A stretch of DNA of 39,029 bases from Acidimicrobiia bacterium (GCA_016871215.1 VFZK01000005.1:1-39029), one strand, 5' to 3'. Shown: positions 15,790 to 24,762, counted from the first letter of the stretch. Numbers and translations: made by a program. Notes: generated from the letters alone by a model not told the origin.

Positions 15790-18234
15790 ATGACATTGTC
15801 TGTTCAGAGTCACTCGACGGAGCGCACGGCAACGAGGCGGCTTCGCGCTTGGCGGCAAGACGCGCTCTGGATGGGGGTGCTGGTCGGACTGAATGTTGTG
15901 TTCTTTGCAGACGTCTTGTTCACGAACCAAACCTTCTTCGCCAGGGACGTCTCCACGTTTCACTATCCCTTGAAGAAGTTGGTGACTGAGGCTTACGCGC
16001 GTGGCGAATGGCCGCTTTGGAACCCATACGTCCAGCTGGGTCAACCGCTGCTCGCCAATCCGAACAGCATGGCCGTCTATCCTGGACAACTGCTGTTTCA
16101 CATCCTGCCGTTTAGCTGGGCTTTCGAGCTTCATTTCGTCATCCACTGCGCATTAGCCGGGTTGGGAACTTTTCGCTTGGCTAGAAAGCTCTCATTGTCG
16201 CTTCAGGCGGCATTCCTGTCGGCAGTGATCTACAACTTCAGCGGGGTGGCACTGTCCACCGTTAACCTGTTCAACATCCTGCCCGTCGTTGCGTTCCTGC
16301 CGTGGTTGAGTGTCGCGCTGCTTTGGCTGCTGTCCAGTCCTTCGGTCGCTCGCGCGTGCTTGGCCATTTTGCTGTTCGGCGCCTTCTTGCTGCTGCTCGA
16401 ACCGCTTTCGAGCCTGGCAACAGGGTTGTTCCTATGTATCCTGGCTGGGAGGTACTGGCGGTCGTTGGGTGCCGCGGAGACTTCTTTGGGCCGGCTGGCA
16501 AGGATCTTGGGCCTTGTCTTCCTGGGCTCGATCTCGGTCGCGGCCGTTCAGATTCTGCCGACACTTGAGCTTCTGCAATTCTCTGGGCGCAAGGGAGGGC
16601 TAGGCTTTTCGGAGGCTACGTTCTGGTCGCTGCATCCCGTGCAGTTCCTACAAGTCCTCTGCCCGAAGGTCCTGGGAGAGTATTTTCGCCTCGAAGCGCC
16701 GGTTCCGTGGCCGGCGCGGTTTTTCGACCAGCGGGAGCCTTATCTCCTATCCTGTTATTTCGGGGCGATGGCGATCCTGTTGGCAGCTTGGGGCGGGTGG
16801 CACTCGATTCGACATTGGGCGACACAGGCGCTGTTGGTTGGCATGGCCCTGTCTTTTCTGTTGGCGCTGGGCCTGCATACGCCCCTTTATTCGGCGCTCT
16901 TCGACTGGGTTCCCGCGTTCCGTTATGGCCGCTTCCCCGTCAAGTTTCTGCTTGTGACGAATCTCTGCCTGTCTCTGTTGGCGGGAACTGGATGGGCGAG
17001 TCTACAAGGACCGCAGGAGCCAATTCATGTTCGTAGAAAGCGTTGGCTTGTGGCTGGGTTGGCGGTTTTTGCGATCGGGCTTGCAACCCTGTATTTCCAG
17101 CCTGCCTGGAAGCTTTTCGGCGCGATAAGAACGAGCAGGGGCAAGCTCCAATGGCTGGGAACAGAGCAACCGCTGAAGATTGGCGGAGAGCTGGTTTTTC
17201 AGGGAATCCGCCACGTGCATCTCCATCTTGGAGTGTTCTGCGCGCTGCTGCTTCTCCGTCACTGGCGGTTCGGTCGTCCCAATCTTCTTGGAGCGGCGGT
17301 CATTGCGTTTACTCTCCTGGATTTGTGGAGCAGCAATTTCTGGATTAACCCTTCGGGTGACGAAGGCCTATACGAGCAGGCCCCAGCCGCTCAGTACTTG
17401 CAGGAGCGAGAGAAATCGGATGGCCCTTTCCGCATCTTTCGGTTCGAGCCGGCCAGCCTCCGCGACCATCCTTCGATCCGGTATGAGACGGACTCGGTGA
17501 TCTGGATCAGCTTGTATCGAAAGCTCACTCTTTTCCCATTTCTTGCCGCCAAAGATCACCTCGCTTATTCCGTGTTTCCTTCGATCGACCGGCTCGAGAC
17601 CCCTTTTGTGCAGGCGCTCAACCGCACTCTAGATGAGACGAAGTATCTTGACCGGCGCTTGTCGGTTCTGGCTGCACTGAACGTCCGCTACGTCGTCAGC
17701 CCGGTGGAGCTTGCCAGCGACAGGCTGAATCTGGAACGCCAATTCGAAGTCAACAGCGACCAGCCATTGAGGTTGTACTCGGTTGGCAACCCCCAGGCTC
17801 GGGCCGCGCTCGTCACTCGAGACGCCCTGTTGTCTATGACCGATTCGTCTGCGAGAGCTTCTCTGCCGCCTCAAGAAACCAGCGATCCGCTTCACCCCGG
17901 TTTTCCCATTTGGGCGCAGCCTCCAGCAGGAAGCGCTGTGAAGATCTCCAAATACTCGAGTGCAGAAGTCGTAATGGAAGTGGAGTGTCCGCGCGAGAGT
18001 CTGCTCGTGCTGCGCGACAACAGCTATCCGGGATGGGTTGCAAGGGTCGATGACGCGATCCGCCCGATCGAAATAGCGCATCCAACTATGAGAGCGGTTG
18101 GCGTTCCGACGGGCAGCCACCGGGTGGTGTTCCGCTTCGAGCCGGAGAGCTTCCGGCGCGGAGCAACCATCAGTCTGGTTTCTCTAGTCCTGACAATTGC
18201 AAGCCTCGCAACCAGTCGGCTGATCAAGCCGTGA
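15790..18234 (+). CDS. YfhO-family polytopic membrane protein (GT-C type), copy 2
   Basis: An 814-residue paralogue of the protein at 11677, from ATG 15790 five bases after the GT39 stop; a TTG at 15718 would overlap the GT39 gene by 67 bp and is unlikely. The same landmarks recur in the same order: FFARDVSTFHYPLKK, EWPLWNPYVQLGQPLLANPN, IYNFSGVALS, VNLFNILPVVAFLP, and C-terminal SYPGWVARVD and GSHRVVFRFEP. By eye more than half of the N-terminal 150 residues are identical between copies, and much less of the C-terminal soluble part. The two probably arose by local duplication around the GT39 gene and may have different acceptors. The next gene converges from the other strand 79 bp away. Confidence 0.88.
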   Translation: MTLSVQSHSTERTATRRLRAWRQDALWMGVLVGLNVVFFADVLFTNQTFFARDVSTFHYPLKKLVTEAYARGEWPLWNPYVQLGQPLLANPNSMAVYPGQLLFHILPFSWAFELHFVIHCALAGLGTFRLARKLSLSLQAAFLSAVIYNFSGVALSTVNLFNILPVVAFLPWLSVALLWLLSSPSVARACLAILLFGAFLLLLEPLSSLATGLFLCILAGRYWRSLGAAETSLGRLARILGLVFLGSISVAAVQILPTLELLQFSGRKGGLGFSEATFWSLHPVQFLQVLCPKVLGEYFRLEAPVPWPARFFDQREPYLLSCYFGAMAILLAAWGGWHSIRHWATQALLVGMALSFLLALGLHTPLYSALFDWVPAFRYGRFPVKFLLVTNLCLSLLAGTGWASLQGPQEPIHVRRKRWLVAGLAVFAIGLATLYFQPAWKLFGAIRTSRGKLQWLGTEQPLKIGGELVFQGIRHVHLHLGVFCALLLLRHWRFGRPNLLGAAVIAFTLLDLWSSNFWINPSGDEGLYEQAPAAQYLQEREKSDGPFRIFRFEPASLRDHPSIRYETDSVIWISLYRKLTLFPFLAAKDHLAYSVFPSIDRLETPFVQALNRTLDETKYLDRRLSVLAALNVRYVVSPVELASDRLNLERQFEVNSDQPLRLYSVGNPQARAALVTRDALLSMTDSSARASLPPQETSDPLHPGFPIWAQPPAGSAVKISKYSSAEVVMEVECPRESLLVLRDNSYPGWVARVDDAIRPIEIAHPTMRAVGVPTGSHRVVFRFEPESFRRGATISLVSLVLTIASLATSRLIKP

Positions 18235-18313
18235 GGATGACTGGCTGCGCCGATGGAAGGCGCATTGAGATGTCCCTGAACCAAACGCGATGTGACGAGC
18301 GATGCCGCTGGCG

Positions 18314-19171
18314 CTAGAACCGCCTTATCGTACTCTCAGGCGACAACTCGACGGTGCGGATTGCCGGATTGTAGGAGTAAGTAAAGCCCTTCGGATCGAC
18401 GGGCTGCTGCTTGAGAAAGCCTAACCTGACCAGTTCTGAAATCGATTCGATCTGCCGACCAAGCCGTCCTTCGATCTTGCCGATGAACTCCCGCAGCAAA
18501 TCCATCTCGTCTAGGGCCCGGAGGCGCAGGAGGTTTTCCATGGCGTTTCGCTTCATCTGGTCGTTCTCAGCGGTGTCGTAGAACTGCTGCCACAGAAAAC
18601 GAGCGGCCTCGCGGCTTCCCCCTTTGGCCAAGAGCTCAGCGGCGAACGTCTTCATCCAGGCAGCTGAACTCGGGTGTTTGCTGCCCTCCAGAAAAGCCTC
18701 AGCGGCGGTCTTGTAGTCTTGCAGGTACCAGTAGTAAACGAATCCGAGGTCGCGATACAGCTGCCAATTGTCCGGATTCCGGGCAATACCTCGTTTTAGC
18801 AGCGCCAGGGCTTTGTCGGGCTGATCGGCGCCTACCGGACTCTGTTCCGACAAGAAGACCGCGCCAAATCGATACGCATGGATGAGTTGAGGGTCGAGGG
18901 TGGTCGCGATGTCAATCAAAGGATCGAGCAAGTCGAAACGCTTCTCGTTCTTGAGCCGCTTTCCTCCGTAGTATTGCACCGCTCGCATCCAGTAGATGTC
19001 GGCCAGAAGCCCGTGGTGCCCCAACGAAAGGGCCTTGATGACGGTCCCTGAGGGCAGGTACAGCACTTCTTCGGTGCTGCGAAAATGTCCTACGCGACGG
19101 TCGATGGCGCCTTGCGTCCAGAAAACTCCTGCACCAGAAAGCAACAGAAGGGCTGGTAGAACCGCCCTCAT
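18314..19171 (-). CDS. Membrane-anchored TPR-type protein
   Basis: A 285-residue protein from ATG 19171, which overlaps the permease TGA as ATGA; a TTG at 19198 further upstream is less likely. The N terminus (MRAVLPALLLLSGAGVFW) is a signal anchor. Next comes a conserved-looking YLPSGTVIKALSLGHHGLLAD and a row of TPR-like helices (DKALALLKRGIARNPDNWQLY, YKTAAEAFLEGSKHPSS). It ends with strand-forming sequence (FTYSYNPAIRTVELSPES). It is the last gene of an ABC-transporter operon, so it may be an accessory of that exporter; no function can be assigned directly. Confidence 0.8.
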   Translation of the reverse strand: MRAVLPALLLLSGAGVFWTQGAIDRRVGHFRSTEEVLYLPSGTVIKALSLGHHGLLADIYWMRAVQYYGGKRLKNEKRFDLLDPLIDIATTLDPQLIHAYRFGAVFLSEQSPVGADQPDKALALLKRGIARNPDNWQLYRDLGFVYYWYLQDYKTAAEAFLEGSKHPSSAAWMKTFAAELLAKGGSREAARFLWQQFYDTAENDQMKRNAMENLLRLRALDEMDLLREFIGKIEGRLGRQIESISELVRLGFLKQQPVDPKGFTYSYNPAIRTVELSPESTIRRF

Positions 19172-19947
19172 TTGAAGTCCCTTTTCTGGAAGATCCACAT
19201 CGCAACCAGCAAGAGTCCTGTCGAGTAGGCTAACCCGTACATTGCCGAGAACAGGTACACTCCACCTGTCATGAACTGGCCATGTGCCGTGCTAGAGATC
19301 ACGTCGAAGTTTCCAAAGTTGGGCAGGAGATAGTAGGTTGTGCTGGCGACGACCTTGGTCAGTACGGAGTCGCTAGAGGCCCCATACTGGCGGATATCGC
19401 TGTTGAAGTGGCCAATCACGTACAGGCAGAAGGTAAACAGCGCTGACAACGCCGGCGTCGAAAACGTCGAGAACAACAACGCGATGGCGATAACCAACAT
19501 CAGCTCCACAAGAATCAAGCCGCCCGCCAGGAGAATTTGGATATCTGCAGACTGAAAGGACTGGCGAAGATAGAGCACGGCAGAATAGACGCCCAGAATC
19601 ATCACGGCCACGTTTACGGCGAGTGTCATGCTTAGGCCGAGGTACTTCCCGAGGATGAACTCGTGTCGGGCCACCGGCTTCGCGAGCAAACTGAAGACGG
19701 TTTTCTTGTCGATTTCCTTATACACGAGTTGGATCCCGATGAAGATTGCAATCAGCGTCCCGAAGATGGAGATGGTGCTGAGGCCGAGATTAAGGATGAT
19801 CTGTTTGACATCCCCAATCGTGATGGCGCCCAGAATGAGCGAGCTCACGATGATGAGAATGGCGAAGATGACTAGGTTGTAGAGCACCTTGTCGCGCACG
19901 CACTCGCGGAAGGTGTTTCGAGCGATGGGCAGAACACTCATAGGCAT
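19168..19947 (-). CDS. ABC transporter permease (ABC-2 type)
   Basis: A 259-residue membrane protein starting at ATG 19947 (MPMSVLPIARNTFRE), five bases after the ATPase stop; ATG 19941 is a near alternative. A longer frame to 20295 only reads through the ATPase gene. It has six hydrophobic segments, with the pattern of ABC-2/NosY-type permeases: an N-terminal amphipathic helix ARNTFRECVRDKVLYN, a helix-rich core, and the cytoplasmic motif KEIDKKTVFSLLAKPVARHE characteristic of this subgroup. With the ATPase it forms an exporter or a membrane-remodelling transporter of unknown substrate. It is coupled downstream to the TPR gene by ATGA. Confidence 0.88.
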   Translation of the reverse strand: MPMSVLPIARNTFRECVRDKVLYNLVIFAILIIVSSLILGAITIGDVKQIILNLGLSTISIFGTLIAIFIGIQLVYKEIDKKTVFSLLAKPVARHEFILGKYLGLSMTLAVNVAVMILGVYSAVLYLRQSFQSADIQILLAGGLILVELMLVIAIALLFSTFSTPALSALFTFCLYVIGHFNSDIRQYGASSDSVLTKVVASTTYYLLPNFGNFDVISSTAHGQFMTGGVYLFSAMYGLAYSTGLLLVAMWIFQKRDFK

Positions 19948-19952
19948 TCGAA

Positions 19953-20915
19953 TCAGCTTCGAACGTTTGAAGCCGCTTGCCGTTCCGGCTTCCCGACCAC
20001 TTTGAGAAAATAGTCTTCCATGGTTTGGCGTACCTGGTTGACCGAGACGATCCGTCCGGAGACACGCTCGATCCCGGCGATGAGTTCGGCGAGTGGCGCT
20101 TGCGCTGGCAACTCCAGTCGCGAGGTGGTTCCACTGTGGCTCACGCGCGCCTCTGGTCCTGCCAGTTGTCGAAGATGTTCGAGTTCGATCCCGGTGACGA
20201 CGACTTCGACGTGGGTAACCTCCTGGTCGACCAATCCATTTGGCTGGCCGGAACCGATCACTTTGCCGCGATTCAGGATTGCAACGCGATCGCAAAGCGT
20301 TTCGACATCATTGAGAATGTGAGTTGAGAAGAAAACGGTCTTGCCATCGCGCTTTAGCTGCAGAATCAGGTCTCTGACCTCGCGCCTCCCGATCGGGTCT
20401 AATCCAGACATTGGCTCATCGAGAAACACAACCCTGGGATCGTTGATGATCGCTTGGGCGATCCCCACCCGCTGAAGCATCCCCTTGGAGAATTTCCTCA
20501 ACTGAAGTTTGCGCGCGTGAAAGACATCCGTCAGTTTCAGGAAATGAGGAACTCGAGATTGGAGCTCAGACTTCGAGTATCCAAACAAGCTTCCGTAGTA
20601 AGTGAGAAATTCTTCTGCGGTGAGGTACTCGTAAAAGTAGGGATTCTCGGGTAGATAGCCGATGGAGCGGCGAGTCGCCAGATTGAAAACAGATTCTCCG
20701 AGGATCTCGGCTTGCCCCGATGTCGGGTAAATCAGCGACATCAGGAGTTTCAGAGTGGTCGATTTCCCTGCGCCGTTTGGGCCCAGACAACCGAAAATCT
20801 CGTTCTCGAAAACCTCCAGATCGAGGCGATCGAGTGCGAGGACAGATCGTGTTTTCCAGAATCCAGTTCGGTAGGTTTTGCTGAGACCCTGAGTACGAAT
20901 GACGGCCCGCGGCAT
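19953..20915 (-). CDS. ABC transporter ATP-binding protein
   Basis: A 320-residue ATPase with all motor motifs: Walker [10 protein letters not shown] at about 45-53, Q-loop region [14 protein letters not shown], signature [15 protein letters not shown] (142-156, an SKGM variant of LSGGQ), Walker B VVFLDEP (162-168), D-loop SGLDP and the switch His in [11 protein letters not shown]. The C-terminal 90 residues form the regulatory extension common in ABC-2 exporters. It energises the permease encoded five bases downstream. The pilin terminator sits about 60 bp upstream, so this operon probably has its own promoter in the short gap at 20916-20976, where I see no clear consensus. Confidence 0.93.
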   Translation of the reverse strand: MPRAVIRTQGLSKTYRTGFWKTRSVLALDRLDLEVFENEIFGCLGPNGAGKSTTLKLLMSLIYPTSGQAEILGESVFNLATRRSIGYLPENPYFYEYLTAEEFLTYYGSLFGYSKSELQSRVPHFLKLTDVFHARKLQLRKFSKGMLQRVGIAQAIINDPRVVFLDEPMSGLDPIGRREVRDLILQLKRDGKTVFFSTHILNDVETLCDRVAILNRGKVIGSGQPNGLVDQEVTHVEVVVTGIELEHLRQLAGPEARVSHSGTTSRLELPAQAPLAELIAGIERVSGRIVSVNQVRQTMEDYFLKVVGKPERQAASNVRS

Positions 20916-20976
20916 AAGACGTAGGAATCGCGTTCGTCAGTCTGAACGTGGGGCTTATGATAGCTGAAACAGTCTG

Positions 20977-21011
20977 GGGAAAGGAAAGGCGGAAAGCAAA
21001 CCTCCGCCTTT
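20977..21011 (-). terminator. Rho-independent terminator after pilin gene 1
   Basis: On the minus strand AAAGGCGGA and TCCGCCTTT (arms at 21003-21011 and 20985-20993) make a 9-bp stem with a 9-base loop, followed by CCTTTCC. It lies 25 bp after the pilin stop and separates the pilin unit from the ABC-transporter operon. Confidence 0.68.
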
Positions 21012-21035
21012 GCGATTCCTGTCTTCGGACGGCTC

Positions 21036-21488
21036 CTAGTTGCCAATCGCGCCGGAACCCGAAGTTGCTGCGGCGCCAACGGCGAAGCGAATCACTTGGG
21101 TTTCGTCCACGCGATAAAAACGCGCGCCCGACTGCGTGGCGCCAGTAGATACGGAAGGAGTGCCAGTAGCCACGAATTCCAGATCGGTCGAAGTGCCTGG
21201 AGTCGCAGCAAAGGCGTAGCCGCTCTTCACGCCGCTGCCCAGTACGTTGTCGATAATGCTATCGGCCGAAAGCCCAGCAAGATCGGTAAAATGGCCGTTT
21301 GTGGAGCGATAGAGCAGCTCGCCGCTGCCCAGAGTCCGCATCGAGGCAGTCGCAGAGCCTTCGTTGGCGGAACGACGTGCTCGGAGCAGGTTTGGAATTG
21401 CGATCGCTGCGATGATCAAGATGATTGCCACAACGATCAAAAGCTCGATTAGAGAGAACCCCTTGTTCTTCCCGCTTGTCTTCTTCAT
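21036..21488 (-). CDS. pilA: Type IVa pilin, copy 1
   Basis: A 150-residue prepilin from ATG 21488, preceded by AAAGGAGAT; the longer frame to 21554 is upstream DNA. The 10-residue basic leader ends KNKG, then the mature chain begins FSLIELLIVVAIILIIAA, with Glu5 needed for methylation and assembly; prepilin peptidase would cut after the Gly. The helix continues NLLRARRSANEGSA, then a beta region with FTDLAGLSADSIIDNVLG, GYAFAATPG and ARFYRVDETQVIRF. It lacks the C-terminal Cys pair of Pseudomonas-type pilins. It is about 95 percent identical by eye to the next pilin upstream. It would form the pilus fibre or a major pseudopilin. Confidence 0.93.
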   Translation of the reverse strand: MKKTSGKNKGFSLIELLIVVAIILIIAAIAIPNLLRARRSANEGSATASMRTLGSGELLYRSTNGHFTDLAGLSADSIIDNVLGSGVKSGYAFAATPGTSTDLEFVATGTPSVSTGATQSGARFYRVDETQVIRFAVGAAATSGSGAIGN

Positions 21489-21602
21489 GGCATCTCCTTT
21501 TCTCGGAGAGGTCGATCGACCCGACACTTCGCTGGCTTGGTATAGTGAGATCAAGGAAGGAACTGTGTATCGGCAAGCACATTATCACAACCACAATCTC
21601 AC

Positions 21603-21639
21603 GCAAAAGGAAAGGTGGAACGAACTTCTGTTCCACCTT
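21603..21639 (-). terminator. Rho-independent terminator after pilin gene 2
   Basis: On the minus strand AAGGTGGAAC (21639-21630) and GTTCCACCTT (21621-21612) form a perfect 10-bp stem with an 8-base loop, followed by TCCTTTTGC. It stands between the two near-identical pilin genes, so each is probably transcribed separately, or the downstream copy receives only read-through. Confidence 0.75.
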
Positions 21640-21660
21640 GTGTCCTAAAACGGGGCGGTT

Positions 21661-22116
21661 CTAGTTGCCGATGGCACTCGAACCCGAAGTTGCCGCGGCG
21701 CCAACGGCGAATCGAACCACTTGAGTCTCGTCCACGCGGTAGAAACGAGCCCCCGTCTGGGTTGCACCGGTAGAGACAGAGGGCGTGCCTGTGGCTACGA
21801 ATTCCAGGTCGGTTGAGGTTCCAGGAGTTGCAGCAAAGGCGTAGCCACTCTTCGATCCGCCACCCAAAACGTTGTCGATGATGCTGTCCGCCGAGAGTCC
21901 GGCAAGCGTAGTGAAGTGGCCGTTCGTAGAGCGATAGAGCAATTCACCGCTGCCCAGCGTTCGCATGGAAGCCGTCGCCGAGCCTTCGTTGGCGGAACGG
22001 CGCGCTCTGAGCAGGTTTGGAATGGCGATCGCAGCGATGATCAGAATAATCGCCACAACGATCAATAGCTCAATCAGCGAGAATCCCTTGGTCTTCTTAC
22101 TCGTCTTCTTCTTCAT
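21661..22116 (-). CDS. pilA: Type IVa pilin, copy 2
   Basis: A 151-residue prepilin from ATG 22116 with AAAGGAGATGTC upstream, almost the same ribosome site as copy 1. Leader MKKKTSKKTKG, then mature FSLIELLIVVAIILIIAA with Glu5. It differs from copy 1 at only a handful of positions: a one-residue longer leader, and in the mature chain Asp/Thr after FT, GSGVKSG versus GGGSKSG, Ser/Thr in GATQ(S/T)G, Ile/Val in QV(I/V)RF and Gly/Ser near the end. Such similarity means recent duplication or gene conversion. A strong terminator follows. Which copy is the major pilin cannot be told from sequence. Confidence 0.93.
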   Translation of the reverse strand: MKKKTSKKTKGFSLIELLIVVAIILIIAAIAIPNLLRARRSANEGSATASMRTLGSGELLYRSTNGHFTTLAGLSADSIIDNVLGGGSKSGYAFAATPGTSTDLEFVATGTPSVSTGATQTGARFYRVDETQVVRFAVGAAATSGSSAIGN

Positions 22117-22226
22117 GACATCTCCTTTGTGTTTTCAAGTTACCTGATTTTTTGTTGCGCACGATTCCTTGCTTGCCATCGATTTGGCAGAGTCAAGATT
22201 GATGATGCCTTTCGAATCATTCGGAT

Positions 22227-22673
22227 CTAAATAGGTGGGCTGGTGACATCCGCAACGCCCGTAAGACTGAACCGCACAACTGCGGATTGGTCTCCATAGT
22301 AATGCCGCGTACCCGTCGCAGAGGGCCCAATCGAAAGCTGCGGTGTTGCCTGAATCGAAAAATCCAATTCTGCCGCCGTGCCTGCTCCAGGCGTCGCTTC
22401 GAACGTGTACCCACTCTTCTGCCCTGCTCCAAGCAGGTTGTCGGTCAAGTAGTCGGTCCCCAGGTTCGTCAAGTCGGTAAAAGTGCCGAAAGTATTTCGG
22501 TACAGATTCTCGGTACTGATGATTGCCCGCACTGAAGTGGCGGCAGAGGCTTCATTGGCTCTGGAAAGCGCCGCAAGATAGTTCGGAACGGCCAGAGCGG
22601 TAAGAACGAGCAGGAGCGCCATGGCGATCAGAAGTTCGATCAGAGAGAACCCACTTGCTTTGCAACGACGCAT
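22227..22673 (-). CDS. Type IV prepilin-like protein, divergent third copy
   Basis: A 148-residue prepilin if started at ATG 22673, giving a leader MRRCKASG of normal length before FSLIELLIAMALLLVLTA with Glu5. In-frame ATGs at 22712 and 22742 would give leaders of 21 or 31 residues; none has a good RBS, so the start is uncertain. The body follows the same plan as the two other pilins (NYLAALSRANEASAATSVRAI, FTDLTNLG, NLLGAGQKSGYTFEATPG, VVRFSLTG) but is clearly diverged, so it may be a minor pilin or pseudopilin. It lies between the O-ligase-like gene and the pilin pair, all on the same strand. Confidence 0.85.
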   Translation of the reverse strand: MRRCKASGFSLIELLIAMALLLVLTALAVPNYLAALSRANEASAATSVRAIISTENLYRNTFGTFTDLTNLGTDYLTDNLLGAGQKSGYTFEATPGAGTAAELDFSIQATPQLSIGPSATGTRHYYGDQSAVVRFSLTGVADVTSPPI

Positions 22674-22907
22674 CGAAGCACCCGATCGAGTTAACTCATG
22701 GTTGTGTTTCATTACGTTGGTTTTGGAAGATCGTCTGAACATCGTTCGCTGTCCGTATCGTCACCTGCATCGCGCGGCTTTAGTGCAGATTTCGTTCCAA
22801 CGTGGCCGGCTTTGGCGGAGAAAATTCGAAAGAGATCTCTACCTGCAATTTAGAGGAACGGACTTCCTCGCTCCTTCTCACGTTCGCGACTCGATAGCAG
22901 AGAAGAG

Positions 22908-22924
22908 GTGACAATCGTTGTCAC
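22908..22924. promoter_or_regulatory. 17-bp palindrome at the end of the ligase gene
   Basis: GTGACAATCGTTGTCAC is a perfect 7-bp inverted repeat with a 3-bp centre, overlapping the ligase stop codon. On the minus strand it is followed by CTCTTCTCT, so it could be a weak terminator; its symmetry also fits an operator for the pilin genes about 200 bp downstream. Nothing in the sequence decides between these. Confidence 0.3.
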
Positions 22925-24762
22925 CGGAGTGCCTCCGTATTTGTTCGTTCAGAGTCCGCCGGTCTCACTAACCGATACCGGGCCTCGGATGGGAATAGCG
23001 CTACTGCCCTAGCCAAGCTACCTTGAGAGAGATCCTCGTGCCCCAAGCCTCGATACACCCGGCTTAGCTCAAAGTGGAATTCGGCGTTGTGCGGATCCAA
23101 GTCCACTGCTTGGCACAGTGACTGTCTCAGCTTTTCCAGAAGCAAAACCGCTGGTTGGCCGCTTTGTTTCAACTGTTGGGCTTCCAGCTTTCCCAAGAAG
23201 ACGACTCCGGCGGCGTTTCCCGGTTGCAGCTTCACTCCCCAGCGGGCGTACCAGCTTGCGTCGGCTGCGCTGCCCGAGGCAGCCGCAGCCCTTGCAAGGT
23301 CGAAGAAAGAATGTGAGAGCTGGAACCGGACTCCCGTGATCAGGGCTGCCCCGAGGACGATCGTGGCGACCGCGGCTGCTGTTTTGGCCTGCCAGGGGGC
23401 TACCTCATGTCTTTCGTCTGCTTCGGCTTGGAAATAGTTCGAAACCAAACCTGTAAGAAAGAAACCAAGCGCCCCCAAGCTCGGGAAATAGAGATCGATG
23501 TCTACGGCATTGTGTGCCAGCCATGCTGCTAGAGCCTCCCACATCCCTAAATACAGCGGGTCCCCAGCAATCGTTTGCCTCCAATGTGTGTGCCTGGTTT
23601 GCTTCCGTCGGAGCGTTATCCATACCGCCAGTGAGAAACCCGTCCACAGAACCAATCCTCCCTCGGCGAGCAGCTGAAGCGGCGTGTTGTGGGCAAACTG
23701 TGTGACGAACCGCGGTGATGTCTGATAACGTGCATTCATCGTTCCATAGTTGCCTGGCCCGACGCCAACCACAGGGAAGTCTCGGAACATGGCGAGCGCT
23801 GTTCGATGCGAAATAGCTCGCAGAGCGATGGGGTTTTCTGACGCATTCAGATTCCAGAGATGAAAACCTCTCTTCTGAGAGACCCACACGAGCGAAGTGC
23901 CAGCGAGTGCCAGCAGAATGCAGCCCCACAGAATTCTGTGAGTTCCTCGACGTGTCTTTGACCAGCCAACGAAGACTACGGTTGCCAGGGAAGTAGAAAA
24001 GCCGACCCAGCCCCCGAAAGACTGCGTCACCATCAACACCCAGAGCGACAGTGGAATGCCTGCGATCAGCGCCAGTCGGAACCACCCGTTGGTTAGGACT
24101 GAGATCAGACATCGCGTACCCTGTGGCGGCCTTGACGGGAAGAAGCCTGCTGCCAACAATCCAACCTGAAGCGGAAGGACCATAGTCACCAAGCCGGCCA
24201 GTGTATTGGGAAGCGCGAAATTCGCAAAGATACGGCCGGATTCGACGCGTGCCAGCAGTGCTTCTCTGAAGTCGGCGCTCATTGCCGGGTGCTTCCTGAG
24301 CTCAGCTCCCAGGGCGTCGAGCCCAACGAAATGCTGGTAAATCGCATGTCCCTCGACGAGCATGCCGGTTGCAACCAGGGCGGCGGCGGAGACAAGGATT
24401 TGCATGGAGTTGAACCGGCACCGGCGAATGGTGAACAGAAGGCAGGAATAGGCGAAGAAGAGCAGCAATACCTCTTGGCTACGGTCTCGGTTGGTCGTCC
24501 ATATTAGCGACGGAACCATACTTGCCAGCGGCAAGCTCAGCAGACCTAGTTGGCGCAACATCACCGTTGAAATGCCCTTTCTGGCATCTCGGTAGAGGAC
24601 GATGGCACAGGTGGCGACCGATGACAGGACAAACAGATAGCGAGATTGGAAAAACACTTCACCTGGATAGAGCAGGTTGAGAGCAGTTGCGACTAGAAGG
24701 ACGGCCAGAACCATCCTGGTGTGCAGGGGAGATTCTGCAAAAGTATCGGAATCTGCGGTCAT
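22921..24762 (-). CDS. O-antigen ligase / O-oligosaccharyltransferase-like (Wzy_C) with TPR tail
   Basis: A 613-residue membrane protein from ATG 24762; a TTG at 24795 is possible but weaker. About ten to twelve hydrophobic segments precede residue 480. The Wzy_C signature is the periplasmic stretch FPVVGVGPGNYGTMNARYQ followed by AHNTPLQLLAEGGLVL, where WaaL, Wzy and PglL-type enzymes carry the functional His. The last 120 residues look like two or three TPR units (LCQAVDLDPHNAEFHFELS). Such proteins join a lipid-linked glycan to lipid A or to protein. Pilin O-oligosaccharyltransferases of this fold are often encoded beside pilin genes, as here, so pilin glycosylation is a reasonable alternative to O-antigen ligation. 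Confidence 0.85.
   Translation of the reverse strand: MTADSDTFAESPLHTRMVLAVLLVATALNLLYPGEVFFQSRYLFVLSSVATCAIVLYRDARKGISTVMLRQLGLLSLPLASMVPSLIWTTNRDRSQEVLLLFFAYSCLLFTIRRCRFNSMQILVSAAALVATGMLVEGHAIYQHFVGLDALGAELRKHPAMSADFREALLARVESGRIFANFALPNTLAGLVTMVLPLQVGLLAAGFFPSRPPQGTRCLISVLTNGWFRLALIAGIPLSLWVLMVTQSFGGWVGFSTSLATVVFVGWSKTRRGTHRILWGCILLALAGTSLVWVSQKRGFHLWNLNASENPIALRAISHRTALAMFRDFPVVGVGPGNYGTMNARYQTSPRFVTQFAHNTPLQLLAEGGLVLWTGFSLAVWITLRRKQTRHTHWRQTIAGDPLYLGMWEALAAWLAHNAVDIDLYFPSLGALGFFLTGLVSNYFQAEADERHEVAPWQAKTAAAVATIVLGAALITGVRFQLSHSFFDLARAAAASGSAADASWYARWGVKLQPGNAAGVVFLGKLEAQQLKQSGQPAVLLLEKLRQSLCQAVDLDPHNAEFHFELSRVYRGLGHEDLSQGSLARAVALFPSEARYRLVRPADSERTNTEALR

Noticed and set aside
18246-18264. 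Small hairpin TGCGCC...GGCGCA between the convergent yfhO-like and TPR genes
   Set aside because: Only a 6-bp stem with no T-run on either side; too weak to call a terminator although one is expected here.
19948-20295. Upstream extension of the ABC permease frame
   Set aside because: It overlaps the ATPase gene in another frame. The permease starts naturally at MPMSVLPIARN five bases after the ATPase stop.
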